A stretch of DNA of 64,000 nucleotides from an uncultured Oscillospiraceae bacterium (GCA_934462925.1 CAKSIT010000006.1:97665-161664); one strand, 5' to 3'; numbered from the stretch's first letter, positions 25,629 through 35,160 are shown. Translations and numbers: made by a program. The notes: generated by a model from the letters alone, not told the origin.

Positions 25629-27221
25629 TTAGTCTGCGTAGTCCTTGTCAATACCCGCGCTTACAAGCTCCTTTTCCTCTGCCGCGAGCGCCAGCTCCTG
25701 CTCGCGCTGAATATCCTCGTGCAGCGAGAGCATGGGCTTTACGTCCATGCGGCGAACGTGCCTGTCTATGTAGTTCTTTGTACACTTGTAAACCATAGGC
25801 GACAGCACAAGAACGCCGATAAGGTTCGGCAGCATCATAAGTCCGTTGAACGTATCCGACAGCTCCCACGCGAGGTTCTCGCCCATGGTAGCGCCGCCGA
25901 TTATCGCAACGACAAATATAATCTTGTAGACAATTACCGACTTCTCGCCAAAGAGGAACTCAAACGCCTTTGTGCCGTAGTGACTCCAGCCAAGCGCCGT
26001 GGAGAACGCGAACAGCAGCAGCGCTATCGCTACAAAGTAGCGGCCTATCGTGCCAAAGTCCTGCTGGAACGCAACGCCTACAAGCGAACCCGTGTCGGTT
26101 ATGCCGGAGTTTTCGATAAGTCTGCCCGTTTCAAGGTCTATGTAGCCCGAGGACAGCACCGTGAACGCCGTAAGGGTGCAAACAACGATAGTATCCGCAA
26201 ATACCTCGAAAATGCCCCACATACCCTGCTGAACAGGCTCTTTAACGTTGGAGTTGGAGTGAACCATTACCGACGAGCCAAGACCCGCCTCGTTGGAGAA
26301 CACGCCGCGCTTCATACCCATCTGTACTGCAAGCTTTACGCCGTGGCCGACGATACCGCCGACAGCCGCTTCAAGACCGAACGCGCCCTTGAATATCGCC
26401 GTAAACACCTCGCCGAAGCGGTCGATGTGCTTGAAGCAGATAACGAGCGTACCTACAAGGTACAGCATCACCATTACGGGAACTATCTTCTCCGCAACGG
26501 AAGCAATGCGCTTGATACCGCCGATTACAACGAGAGCCGCGATTGCCATGAGGACGATACCCGTTACGATGTTCGGAATGCCGAACGCGCTGTTCATGTT
26601 GGTGGAGATGGTGTTTATCTGCGTCATGTTGCCGATACCGAACGACGCCAGCAGGCAGAATATGCAGAAAAGCACCGCCAGCACCTCGCCTATTACCTTG
26701 CAGTGCTTTTTGACGCCAAGGCCGTACTTTAAGTAGTACATAGCGCCGCCGCTCCACTCGCCGTCCTTGTTGCGTATTCTGTAGAGAATACCGAGGACGT
26801 TTTCGGAGAAGTTGGTCATCATGCCAAAGAACGCCATTACCCACATCCAGAACACAGCGCCCGGGCCGCCCGTTACGATAGCGGAGGCAACGCCTGCGAT
26901 GTTACCCGTGCCGACAGTAGCCGCAAGCGCCGTGCAAAGGCTCTGGAACTGCGAAATCGTCTTGTCGGAGGTGTGCTTGGTTATCTTCTTGTCGCGGAAT
27001 ATTGAGCCTATGGTGCATTTTATCCACCTGCCGAAGTGCGACACCTGAAAGAACTTTGTAAGGCTCGTCATAAGTATCCCAACGAGAAGAAGCAGTATAA
27101 GCGCGGGCCAGCCCCACACAACGCCGCTCACAGCGTCGTTTACCGTCTTCACTCCGTCAAGGAATGCGTTGCTCTCTGCGGTTTCCGCCGCCGCAGAAAG
27201 GAGAAACAGTTTGTCCATACG
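25629..27221 (-). CDS. Sodium:alanine/glycine symporter (AGCS family)
   Basis: A 530-residue polytopic membrane protein that imports alanine or glycine with sodium. Family motifs include LCTALAATVGTGNIAGVASA, GGPGAVFWMWVMAFFGMMTN and GVFSNEAGLGSSVM. About 10-11 membrane helices are visible. An N-terminal extension of ~35 residues precedes helix 1, and a charged C-terminal tail follows the last. The start is ATG 27221, 6 bases after GGGAGGT; an upstream in-frame ATG at 27278 lies inside the promoter. Expressed from the promoter at 27250-27278. Confidence 0.93.
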   Translation of the reverse strand, partial: RMDKLFLLSAAAETAESNAFLDGVKTVNDAVSGVVWGWPALILLLLVGILMTSLTKFFQVSHFGRWIKCTIGSIFRDKKITKHTSDKTISQFQSLCTALAATVGTGNIAGVASAIVTGGPGAVFWMWVMAFFGMMTNFSENVLGILYRIRNKDGEWSGGAMYYLKYGLGVKKHCKVIGEVLAVLFCIFCLLASFGIGNMTQINTISTNMNSAFGIPNIVTGIVLMAIAALVVIGGIKRIASVAEKIVPVMVMLYLVGTLVICFKHIDRFGEVFTAIFKGAFGLEAAVGGIVGHGVKLAVQMGMKRGVFSNEAGLGSSVMVHSNSNVKEPVQQGMWGIFEVFADTIVVCTLTAFTVLSSGYIDLETGRLIENSGITDTGSLVGVAFQQDFGTIGRYFVAIALLLFAFSTALGWSHYGTKAFEFLFGEKSVIVYKIIFVVAIIGGATMGENLAWELSDTFNGLMMLPNLIGVLVLSPMVYKCTKNYIDRHVRRMDVKPMLSLHEDIQREQELALAAEEKELVSAGIDKDYAD

Positions 27222-27249
27222 CGGACCTCCCTTTATAGTATACCCTTTT

Positions 27250-27278
27250 ATTATACTATAAAGCGACAGATTTTGCAA
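27250..27278 (-). promoter_or_regulatory. Promoter of the AGCS symporter gene
   Basis: On the minus strand TTGCAA (27278-27273), 17-bp spacer, TATAAT (27255-27250), 29 bp upstream of the start codon. TATACTATAAAG repeats between promoter and RBS could be an operator. Confidence 0.72.
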
Positions 27279-27345
27279 ACCCTTTTATAACGTCATTATG
27301 CACAAAATTTTCTCCGGAAAATCAGCCCCATCACGGTTCTTCAGC

Positions 27346-27852
27346 CTAAAACACCGCGCGATAGGTCGCCGCCTGCTGCCCGCCGCGCCGCGCGCCCGCT
27401 TTTATCTGAAGCTCCGTAATGCGCTCGGTGTGCGGGAAGATAACGAGCGCCGCGCAGCCCTCCGCGCGCATTTCCCCGCCCAGAACGCCGAACTGCTGCG
27501 CGCTTGAAAGCCGCTCGCCAAGCCCCGTGAAGATGTGCGCGCCCGCGCCGTACACCACGCACACCTCCACCGCGTCGCAGGTGCGCAGCGTAAGCCTGCC
27601 GCGCGGGTCGAGCGCTGTTACAACGCCGTCAGCGGGCGCGTACAGCCCCGCGCGCCCCGCGCCGTCTATAAGTGCACGCGCGGCGTTTTCCGCCGAAAGC
27701 CGCAGCCGCTGCACTCCCGCGGGCGGCAGCACCGCGAAGCCGTCGCCCTGCGCGCCCTTTGCGTAGCGCGTGTCGTAAAGCTCGCCCAAGGGGATAACGC
27801 GGCCGTCCGCGGCGCTCACAAGCGTTCTCACGGGAGATTGTCTGTCGTTCAT
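27346..27852 (-). CDS. EIIA(Glc)-like domain protein lacking catalytic histidines
   Basis: 168 residues with the fold markers of the glucose-type PTS EIIA domain: LVSAADGRVIPLGEL, then GDGFAVLPPAG, LYAPADGVVTAL and a C-terminal CAALVIFP strand. In active EIIA the segments THA(I/V)G and LIHIGIDT carry the two essential histidines; here they read TCDAVEV and VVYGAGAHIF, so the phospho-accepting His is replaced. It is therefore unlikely to transfer phosphate and may be regulatory or decaying. No PTS membrane component is nearby. GGAGGTGGGGCA precedes the ATG. Confidence 0.7.
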   Translation of the reverse strand: MNDRQSPVRTLVSAADGRVIPLGELYDTRYAKGAQGDGFAVLPPAGVQRLRLSAENAARALIDGAGRAGLYAPADGVVTALDPRGRLTLRTCDAVEVCVVYGAGAHIFTGLGERLSSAQQFGVLGGEMRAEGCAALVIFPHTERITELQIKAGARRGGQQAATYRAVF

Positions 27853-28007
27853 TGCCCCACCTCCTGCGGTTATTCTGCCGCAGGAACGCGTTTTTATGCC
27901 CGCGAAAATTTTTTGCGGAAGGAGGGCAGATTTTACCCTGCTGATATGTTATAATTACAAAAGGGCGGAGAGCTCGCGCTCGATGCCTGCGGAAAGGGAG
28001 GGTCACG

Positions 28008-28493
28008 GTGTTTAACATCACACATGAAAATGCTGCGGACGTTTTCAGGCGGAACGCCAACGCAGTTTACAGGGTAGCTATCGGGATAGTGCGAAGCCCC
28101 GAGGAAGCGGAGGACATTCTTATGGAGTGTTTCTCGCAGGCGCTGGGGCGCGGCTTCAACGACGAAAAGCACCTTAAATACTGGCTTATGCGCATGGCGG
28201 AACACAGGGCGCTTAACGTTGTAAAGTCCGCAAGGGTAAGCCGCAGCGTGCCGCTTGAGGACGCGCACTCCGCGCAGGGGGCAAGCGTGCAGAACGCAGG
28301 GATAAACGAGCTTCTCGACACGGTAATGCGCCTGCCCGAGATACTGCGCACGGTAATTTATATGTTCTATTACGAGGATATGCCCGCCGCGGACATAGCG
28401 CAGGCTCTCGCGATAAGCGAGAATACCGTGTACAAGCGGCTGGCGCGCGGCAGAAAGCTGCTTAAACTTACGCTGGAGGAGGAGCTGCTATGA
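28008..28493 (+). CDS. ECF-type RNA polymerase sigma factor
   Basis: 161 residues. Region 2: VYRVAIGIVRSPEEAEDILM then ECFSQALGR; the linker is short; region 4: LPEILRTVIYMFYYEDMPAA and the HTH DIAQALAISENTVYKRLARG. Such factors direct extracytoplasmic-function regulons and are held by a membrane anti-sigma factor, which the next gene (overlapping by 4 bp) probably encodes. Start GTG 28008 follows AAAGGGAGGG. Confidence 0.93.
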   Translation: MFNITHENAADVFRRNANAVYRVAIGIVRSPEEAEDILMECFSQALGRGFNDEKHLKYWLMRMAEHRALNVVKSARVSRSVPLEDAHSAQGASVQNAGINELLDTVMRLPEILRTVIYMFYYEDMPAADIAQALAISENTVYKRLARGRKLLKLTLEEELL

Positions 28494-31402
28494 CTGAAAG
28501 AGAGCTTAAGGCTATGTATGAAAACGCATCGCTCCCCGAGGAAAGAATGGCGGAGCTTGAAAAGCGCTTTATATCTAAGGTAGAGGCAATGCCGCAGGAC
28601 GCGCCCCTCGCCCCCGTAATAGACGAGGAGAGCGCCCATGTCGAGCTGAAGCCCGCGCCCCGCCGCCCGCTTAGCGGCGTAATAGGCGTATGCGCGGCAG
28701 CGGCGGCTATGGTGGCGCTTGTCGTGGGGATAACGTTTGCGTACAAGGGCGGGTATATCGGCACGACTTCGCATACGTCGGGCGACGATTCGCAGACAGC
28801 GCAGACCTCACAGACTATGGAAAGCACGCAGACAACGCAGACAGCGCAAACCTCGGAAAGCGTGCAGGACGTTCAGACCGATGAAACCTCGTCGTTTACG
28901 ATAAGGCAGGATATGCTGCCCGAATACCCGAACAAGGGTTCGCGCCATAACATTAACGTAAAGCTTGACGACAGCCTTGCCGAGCGCGCAGCCGCGGACA
29001 TTGAAAGCAACGCCATTGCCGAAACCGAACTATTCGGGCTTTTTACCGTAGGGGACTGGACGGAGATTACGGAAGTGGAGGGCAGGGAAGCGGAGTTTAC
29101 CTGCTACACCATGACAGTAAACGAAATATATTACTCCAGTTTTAGCGGAGAGCGCGAGGTGCAGACGGGCGACGAGTTCAAGGTGTACCTTTACGGCATG
29201 AACGCGGCGCAGTACGACGGCTGCCCGCCGCTTGACGAGGGCGACAGGATAGCAGCGGCGATAAGGCGCGCGGACGCAGGAGAACCCGCAGTCTACGTCC
29301 TTTCTGCGGAATACGCCCTTGCGGACGTGCTGACTATTGACGGCGTGGACTACGCGGCGGTGCGCAGCAGCGTATTCCCTGCGATTTCAATGCCGAACAT
29401 TGCGGGCAGCGCGCCGCTCGAGCGCGTTACCACCTGCCTTACCAACCCCGCGCGCTACTACCGTATATACGACCTCAGCAGCTTTGGAACGTATTTCTGG
29501 CTTTACATGGACGGCATAAAGGCTGTTAGCGAAAGGAAGTTTGACGTAAGCGCGGGCTTTGGCGCGGACGCCGCCGCGATGGAGGTTTTCGAGCAGTATT
29601 TCAGCGGCAGGTGGAAGCACGACAACCCGTGGAAGGTGTACGACGACTATATGACGCTCGCGTACACGCCGTACGCGCTTTACGAAAGCGAGTCATACGC
29701 GACGGAAAGCGGCTGTGAAAGCGTTCTCAGCAGCTCGTACCGCAAATACGTTGAGCTGTACGGCACAGGTGACTCCGTTATCGGGTCCGGCGCAGCGTGC
29801 GGCGGCTTTATGCAGGACGGTTACGCCGCCTATATGGAGGTAACGGCGGACGGCGTGCGCACGATATACGTCGTTCCGTTCGATACGCCGGAAATCATGT
29901 ACAGCTATGTAACTGACGAGAACGAGTTCCGCCGCGAGAATTTCGACGACCGCTGGCGGCTCGAGCGCAGGCTTTCCTCGGAGGAGGATTTAAGCGGACT
30001 TGTCACCCGCTTCGGGCTGATGAAGGCGCTGAGCGGCAGCTCAAAGAAATTTGCGGACATGGTGTGGAGCGCCATAGAGAGCGATTTTACCGACGAAAAC
30101 GGTGCAAAATGGTCGCGCTATATGTACGACGAGGCGGCAAACGCCGTTGTGGAGGCGGGCTACATCACGCTGAACGCCGCGGCGGAGGATTCAATCACGA
30201 TTTCGCTGCCGTTCTTCTCATCGGCGCGCGAAACGGACGAGAGCGGCAATACAGTCTGCCCCTCGCGCAGCTTCTGCTTTGCGTTTAAGGGGTTCAGCTG
30301 CACGCGCACGCTATGCAGCGGCGAACCTGCGGATATGGAGCATTTCTACTCCCCGCTTGAAAATGCGGACAGCTTCCCCTCGCCGTACACGAGAGACCCC
30401 GAGTTTGCAAAGGGCGACGGCATTACTGTAGAGTATTACGCGGCGACGCGGCAAAACGGGCTTACAGACGTATACGCCGTGCGCGACCTTGGCTACGCAA
30501 AGGCGGGCGGGCAAAACATCTGCGAAATATACCACCGCGACCCGCTGACGGATAAATTCGATTTGATAGACGTGGCGTATTCGCCGAGCGTGGTGGTATC
30601 GGGAAGCTCCGCATTTATCTGGTATACCCCCATGAACCGCGATTATGAAATAGAGGGCGATTATCTCACACAGTATGACGAGGGAATGCTCGTTGACCAG
30701 TGGAGTATGTACAGAGATTACAGTTTCGGCACGGAGCTTTACGTGAGCGGCAGATATATCCTTGCGCGCCGCAACCGCCAGACTAGCTACGAATGGGCGG
30801 TGTTCGTAGCGGGAGCGCTCAGTACGGGCTATGAAACCTATGCGGACGGCGAGCTTACGCTCACAAAGGACGGCTTCACCACAACGAAGGACGGCAAGAC
30901 CATTGTTTACGACGCTGCGGGCGAGAACCTTGCGGGAATGGTGCAATATCTTACCGCGAAGCTGCGCAGCGGCTGGAGTCAGTTTGTGATAGACAGCCCA
31001 TCTTCAACGGGTAACAGCGTTGACGTACCCGATTTCGATTACCCCTGCTATGAGATAGCGAACCCCGAGTGGCGCACGCGCGAGGGGCTGCTGGCAGCGT
31101 TCGGGGAGTACCTTACCCCCGCCGCCGCAGAGGAGGCGCTCGCGGAGATAACGGGACACAGCGTGGTGCTTTATAACGGGCAGTACTACACCCCGAGCGG
31201 CGCGCGCGGCAGCGACCTCAGCAAGGGGCGGCAGGAGTATTCCGCGGAGCTTTCAGAGGACGGAATGAGCGGCGTAGTTACGTATATCGTCCACGGAGGA
31301 CCTGACCCCGAGGCTGACAGCACGATAGTTGAAACCTACACCATAGGCGCTGTAAAAACGGAGAACGGCTGGAGGTTAGACAGATTCTATCAGCCGTATT
31401 AA
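28490..31402 (+). CDS. Large membrane protein, probable anti-sigma factor with extracytoplasmic sensor
   Basis: 970 residues. A ~60-residue cytoplasmic N-terminus (helical, LPEERMAELEKRFISKVEAM) is followed by one membrane helix (about 64-84, GVIGVCAAAAAMVALVVGIT), a Ser/Thr/Gln linker with repeated QTAQTS units (about 95-135), and ~830 residues outside the membrane rich in Tyr, Asp and Ser. The position overlapping an ECF sigma gene and the N-in topology indicate a cognate anti-sigma factor. The outer part is far larger than in typical anti-sigma factors and I do not recognise its domains. No zinc-binding HxxxCxxC motif is visible in the N-terminus. Confidence 0.75.
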   Translation: MTERELKAMYENASLPEERMAELEKRFISKVEAMPQDAPLAPVIDEESAHVELKPAPRRPLSGVIGVCAAAAAMVALVVGITFAYKGGYIGTTSHTSGDDSQTAQTSQTMESTQTTQTAQTSESVQDVQTDETSSFTIRQDMLPEYPNKGSRHNINVKLDDSLAERAAADIESNAIAETELFGLFTVGDWTEITEVEGREAEFTCYTMTVNEIYYSSFSGEREVQTGDEFKVYLYGMNAAQYDGCPPLDEGDRIAAAIRRADAGEPAVYVLSAEYALADVLTIDGVDYAAVRSSVFPAISMPNIAGSAPLERVTTCLTNPARYYRIYDLSSFGTYFWLYMDGIKAVSERKFDVSAGFGADAAAMEVFEQYFSGRWKHDNPWKVYDDYMTLAYTPYALYESESYATESGCESVLSSSYRKYVELYGTGDSVIGSGAACGGFMQDGYAAYMEVTADGVRTIYVVPFDTPEIMYSYVTDENEFRRENFDDRWRLERRLSSEEDLSGLVTRFGLMKALSGSSKKFADMVWSAIESDFTDENGAKWSRYMYDEAANAVVEAGYITLNAAAEDSITISLPFFSSARETDESGNTVCPSRSFCFAFKGFSCTRTLCSGEPADMEHFYSPLENADSFPSPYTRDPEFAKGDGITVEYYAATRQNGLTDVYAVRDLGYAKAGGQNICEIYHRDPLTDKFDLIDVAYSPSVVVSGSSAFIWYTPMNRDYEIEGDYLTQYDEGMLVDQWSMYRDYSFGTELYVSGRYILARRNRQTSYEWAVFVAGALSTGYETYADGELTLTKDGFTTTKDGKTIVYDAAGENLAGMVQYLTAKLRSGWSQFVIDSPSSTGNSVDVPDFDYPCYEIANPEWRTREGLLAAFGEYLTPAAAEEALAEITGHSVVLYNGQYYTPSGARGSDLSKGRQEYSAELSEDGMSGVVTYIVHGGPDPEADSTIVETYTIGAVKTENGWRLDRFYQPY

Positions 31403-31416
31403 GGCATAATAACTGC

Positions 31417-31448
31417 GGGGGCTGACAAAAATCAGCCCCCGTTATTTA
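31417..31448. terminator. Bidirectional terminator between convergent genes
   Basis: GGGGGCTGA/TCAGCCCCC stem with a 6-base AT loop, followed by GTTATTTATT. It serves the anti-sigma gene (+) and possibly the transglutaminase gene (-). Confidence 0.75.
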
Positions 31449-31461
31449 TTGTGACCGTTGT

Positions 31462-33078
31462 TTAAGTGAGCGTTATCGTAAACTCGCCGTCCATAAGGTT
31501 TGACGACCACCGCGAAGCGTAGCAGCCGAGCGCGTCGAGCGAGTCGAAGAACGCGTAGTTGTCCTGCATTTTTGCGATAAGCTTTTCGGCGAGAGCGTCG
31601 CTTTCAAGCACTATCGTGGTGTCGGGTATGCCGAGCGCGTAGTTGTCCGCGCAGAGCTTTACAAGCGCGTTATACGCGTCTGTAACGTTTGTGTAGAGCG
31701 TGATACCGTTATGCTCGAAGTAGTCGTAGCCCGAAGCCGTCGCTTTGGGTATGGGGAAGGCGTTCGTCTTTACCGTGTGATCCTCGAACATCTTGCTGTC
31801 GCTTATGCAGAAGTAGCTGTATTTCGGCTTGGCGTCGTCGCTTCCGGGGTCGTCCCACGTTACGTCAACTTGATACCACACGCCGTCCACCTCTACCATG
31901 TTCCACAGATGAGCACCGCCCGCGTCGCCTGCAACGCACACGCAGTTTACGCCGATAGACTGCGCAAGGTACATAAACGCCTTGGAGTAGCCCTCGCAGA
32001 GCGCCTTGCCGTAAATCAGCGGACCGTCCGCCTCGTAGATGTGTACGCCGCCCGTGCTATAGTAAGTCGTGCGTTGTATTATCTCGTCGTGTATCATGGC
32101 GAGTCTGTCGAACACGTCGTCCTTTTCAAGCGCCTTTGCGATTATCTCGTCCGCAGCCGCGTCGAACAGCGGCTGTATTTCCGCAGCCTGCGCCGCCGTG
32201 CGGGAATACTGCGGGCTGACGGAGATAATGTTGTCCGTAGTGTAGTAGGACCATGTGCAGCCGTTGGCAAGCCAGAAAAATTGCCCGTTGTCGTAGTCGA
32301 ACGCCCAGTAAATGCGTTCCATCGTCGCTTCCGAGATACCGAGGTCGCTTATATCGGCGCTCGCCTTGTGCGCCGCAACGGCTTCATAAAGCCGCTCATA
32401 GGCGCGCTTATCCCTATCGGAAAGCGTGTTGTAGGCGTATTTTTTCGTGTAGTCATCAACTATGCTGTCGCTTGGCGCTGCGGTAACTTTTTTGGTTATC
32501 TCGTAATCCTTTATTATGTAGCGCGAGGTCCACCCGCTTTTAACAGCCATAATGCGAAGCGTTGCGCTTTCAGAGAGCGTTATGCCCTTTGCGGTGTAAA
32601 GCGTTGAGCTTTTCGTGGGCTTTGTGCCGTCAAGCGTGTAGTAGAACTTGACGCCCGACACGGGCGAGGAGAGCGTTATTTTCTGCGCGGCGCTGTACGT
32701 ACCCTCCGCGGGGGTAATGTTCACCTTGGGCGTGAGCTTGTAGTTATAGGTGCGAACCGCGCTTTTTTCGCCGTTTTTAACGGCGTACACCTTAAGCTTT
32801 GTGTTTTTGGTGAGCGTGAGCGCCTTTGTATAGCGCTTGTAGCTCCCGCCGTTTGCGCTGTAGTAGATAGCAGCGCCCTTTGTCGCGCAGGTAAGCTTTA
32901 CCTTAACGCCGCCCGAGGCCGTAATGCTGCCCGACTTCCTGCTCGCCGCAGGCGCGGAAACGGCGGACGCCGCCTGCGCGTACGCGCTTTCAGAGCCGAG
33001 CGCGCTCTGCACGGGCGCTGTAAAAATCCCGCACGCGACGACCGCCGCGCACAATGCCGATAGGAGTCTTTTCTTCAT
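31462..33078 (-). CDS. Secreted transglutaminase-like protein with chitobiase-type repeats
   Basis: About 538 residues. A signal peptide (KKRLLSALCAAVVACGIFTA, cleavage near AYA) is followed by two to three beta repeats of the FN3-like/chitobiase C-terminal type (VKLTCATKGAAIYYSANGGS; ITLSSPVSGVKFYYTLDGTK, the latter followed by PT), which usually bind cell-surface carbohydrate. The C-terminal half is a transglutaminase-like protease fold: Cys in ALCEGYSKAFMYLAQ (near residue 358), His in GAHLWNMVEVDGVWYQVDVT, Asp in that same segment, giving an intact Cys-His-Asp triad. Start ATG 33078 is favoured by AGAAAGGA over the upstream ATG 33096. Probable role at the cell surface; substrate unknown. 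Confidence 0.88.
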   Translation of the reverse strand: MKKRLLSALCAAVVACGIFTAPVQSALGSESAYAQAASAVSAPAASRKSGSITASGGVKVKLTCATKGAAIYYSANGGSYKRYTKALTLTKNTKLKVYAVKNGEKSAVRTYNYKLTPKVNITPAEGTYSAAQKITLSSPVSGVKFYYTLDGTKPTKSSTLYTAKGITLSESATLRIMAVKSGWTSRYIIKDYEITKKVTAAPSDSIVDDYTKKYAYNTLSDRDKRAYERLYEAVAAHKASADISDLGISEATMERIYWAFDYDNGQFFWLANGCTWSYYTTDNIISVSPQYSRTAAQAAEIQPLFDAAADEIIAKALEKDDVFDRLAMIHDEIIQRTTYYSTGGVHIYEADGPLIYGKALCEGYSKAFMYLAQSIGVNCVCVAGDAGGAHLWNMVEVDGVWYQVDVTWDDPGSDDAKPKYSYFCISDSKMFEDHTVKTNAFPIPKATASGYDYFEHNGITLYTNVTDAYNALVKLCADNYALGIPDTTIVLESDALAEKLIAKMQDNYAFFDSLDALGCYASRWSSNLMDGEFTITLT

Positions 33079-33171
33079 GGTATGTCCTTTCTCCATGCCG
33101 TCCTTAGCTGATTACATTGTACCATATCCGCGTATTCGCACAGACATTCAATTGATGCTATGACTTTTCCT

Positions 33172-34047
33172 TTATCTGGCGATATCCCCGTACATCTCGG
33201 GCCGCCTGTCGCGGAATACTCCCCAGCTCATGCGCATTTCGCGCAGCTCGTCAAGGTCGAACGACTTAACAAGCACGCAGTCGCTCGTTCTGTCCGCGGA
33301 TTCGGCAAGCTCGCCCACGCCGTCGGTTATGAAGCTTGAGCCGTAGAACGTGAGCGCGCTTTCCTGCTGCGAGTTGTCCGCGTCGGGCGTTACGCGCTCC
33401 GTACCCGTGCGGTTTGCCGCGATAACAGGCGTAAGGTTAGCCGCCGCGTGACCTTGCATACACCTGCGCCAGTGCGGCATACTGTCGCACTCGATTATAG
33501 GCTCGCTGCCTATTGCGGTGGGGTAGAGCAGCAGCTCCGCGCCCATAAGCGCCATGCAGCGCGCCGCTTCGGGAAACCATTGGTCCCAACAGATACCCAC
33601 GCCTATCCTGCCGTATTTCGTGTCCCACACCTTAAAGCCCGTATTGCCCGGGGTAAAGTAGAACTTCTCCTGATAGAAGTGGTCGTCCGGTATATGCGTT
33701 TTGCGGTACGTGCCGAGTATAGAGCCGTCCGCGTCTATCATTGCAGCGCTGTTGTAGAGTACCGTACCCGCGCGCTCGTAAAAGCTTATGGGCAGCACGA
33801 CGGAAAGCTCCCGCGCGACCTCGCGAAAGCGCCTTACCGCGGGGTTTTCTTCAAGCGGCAGGGCAAGCCCGTAGCTTTCGTAGCGGCGCTCCTGACAGAA
33901 GTACCATGTTTCAAAAAGTTCGGGCAGAAGTATAATGTTCGCGCCCTTTGCCGCAGCCTCGCGCACGAGCGCCTCGGCTTTTTCTATGGAACGCTCCCGC
34001 GTGTCGGGAACGGACATCTGCACAGCGGCAGCGGTTATCTTTCTCAT
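33172..34047 (-). CDS. aguB: N-carbamoylputrescine amidase
   Basis: Hydrolyses N-carbamoylputrescine to putrescine, CO2 and ammonia, the second step of the agmatine deiminase route. A 291-residue nitrilase-superfamily protein with Glu43 in ILLPELFETWYF, Lys in GTYRKTHIPDDHFYQEKFYF (about residue 115) and nucleophile Cys in VGICWDQWFPEAAR (about 150). The IPDDHFYQEKFYFTPG and CWDQWFPE patterns are specific to AguB. It is the last gene of the aguA-HAD-Nudix-aguB operon, starting 2 bp after the Nudix stop. Confidence 0.94.
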   Translation of the reverse strand: MRKITAAAVQMSVPDTRERSIEKAEALVREAAAKGANIILLPELFETWYFCQERRYESYGLALPLEENPAVRRFREVARELSVVLPISFYERAGTVLYNSAAMIDADGSILGTYRKTHIPDDHFYQEKFYFTPGNTGFKVWDTKYGRIGVGICWDQWFPEAARCMALMGAELLLYPTAIGSEPIIECDSMPHWRRCMQGHAAANLTPVIAANRTGTERVTPDADNSQQESALTFYGSSFITDGVGELAESADRTSDCVLVKSFDLDELREMRMSWGVFRDRRPEMYGDIAR

Positions 34048-34049
34048 AA

Positions 34050-34520
34050 TTATTTCTCCTTACTTAAGTACAGGCTTGTCGGCGCGTACTTCTCGCTTGT
34101 TCTGAACGGCACGAGCGGCATTTCCGCACCGCCGAGCGCCGCTTCTATAAGCCGCTTTGACAGCTCGGGGACGTCCTCGCGCGCGAGGGCGTCCTGCGCG
34201 TCCAGCCACAGCACCTCGCTGTTTTCCTCGCCGTCGCTGCGCGCCGTGCCGCTTACGTATTCCGCGCGGAACGCAACGTACCAGTCGTGCATATTAAAGC
34301 GTATGCCAAGCACCGCAACGGGCTTTACAGCAACGCCTGTTTCCTCCGCCAGCTCGCGCACCACCGCCTGCTCGGGCGATTCGCCGCGCTGAATGTACCC
34401 TCCCGGCACTATCAGCATACCTTTACCCGCGCCGTAGGTGTGCCGCGCGAGAAGCACCCTGCCCTCGTGCAGCACAACGCCCGCGACGGATTTTTCCCAT
34501 ATCGTGTTATGCTCGGACAT
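34050..34520 (-). CDS. Nudix hydrolase
   Basis: 156 residues with a canonical Nudix box: GYIQRGESPEQAVVRELAEE followed by TGV, containing the Glu residues for metal binding. Nudix enzymes cleave nucleoside diphosphate derivatives. The gene starts 1 bp after the HAD gene stop and ends 2 bp before aguB, so it is cotranscribed with the agmatine genes. The substrate cannot be told from the sequence. Confidence 0.9.
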   Translation of the reverse strand: MSEHNTIWEKSVAGVVLHEGRVLLARHTYGAGKGMLIVPGGYIQRGESPEQAVVRELAEETGVAVKPVAVLGIRFNMHDWYVAFRAEYVSGTARSDGEENSEVLWLDAQDALAREDVPELSKRLIEAALGGAEMPLVPFRTSEKYAPTSLYLSKEK

Positions 34521-34521
34521 A

Positions 34522-35160
34522 TCAGCGCTCCTCTCCGAAAACGCGCTCCGCCGCTTCGGGCAGCTGCGTTATGCTCTCAAGCTCCGCCGCGGCGCTCTCG
34601 ACCCGCCCGAAGCCGTACGCTGCATGAATGAACGGCACGCCCGCCCGCGCGGAGGCCTCGCAGTCGCCCTGCGTGTCGCCTATATACGCGGCGCGCGCAG
34701 CGCCGTTTCGCTCCATTACAAGGCGTATATTGTCGCCTTTGGGCAGCAGCGTTCTGCCCCACATTTCGTAGTCCTCGAAATACTCCGCAAGCCCCGTTTT
34801 CCGCAAAAAAAGCTGCACGTACCCGTCCTGCGAGTTGCTTACGATAAACAGGCGATAGCGCCCGCGCAGCTTTTCAAGCGTTTCGCGCACGCCCGCGTAA
34901 AGCGCGCCGCAGTGCGTTTCAAGCCACGAATGCTCGCTCAGCGTGCAGCGCTCCATAAGCGCGGCGCGGCGCTCGCTTTCAACGTCGGGAAAGAGCATAT
35001 CCGCAATCTCGCTCATGGTGCGCCCCATAAAGCGGTGCATATCCTCTTTTGTGACTATGCGCGCGGCTTCCGTCTGCGCCAAAGCGTTCGTCCACGCGTC
35101 CGCGCACTGCTGCGACGAGTCCCAGAGCGTGCCGTCAAGGTCGAATATAAGCGCGTTCAT
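34522..35160 (-). CDS. HAD-superfamily phosphatase
   Basis: About 212 residues. Motif I is NALIFDLDGTLWDSS with Asp7 and Asp9; motif II is LFIVSNSQDGY; motif III has Lys in LLPKGDNI; motif IV is AAYIGDTQGDCEAS. The cap region (about 15-85) is helical, as in phosphoglycolate phosphatase-like subfamily members. ATG 35160 has GGGAGGAA upstream and is preferred to a start at 35211. It lies between aguA and the Nudix gene in the agmatine operon. Confidence 0.9.
   Translation of the reverse strand: MNALIFDLDGTLWDSSQQCADAWTNALAQTEAARIVTKEDMHRFMGRTMSEIADMLFPDVESERRAALMERCTLSEHSWLETHCGALYAGVRETLEKLRGRYRLFIVSNSQDGYVQLFLRKTGLAEYFEDYEMWGRTLLPKGDNIRLVMERNGAARAAYIGDTQGDCEASARAGVPFIHAAYGFGRVESAAAELESITQLPEAAERVFGEER

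Noticed and set aside
25449..26732. A 427-residue frame opposite the AGCS symporter gene.
   Set aside because: It is a shadow of the symporter on the other strand, with no family pattern and no RBS.
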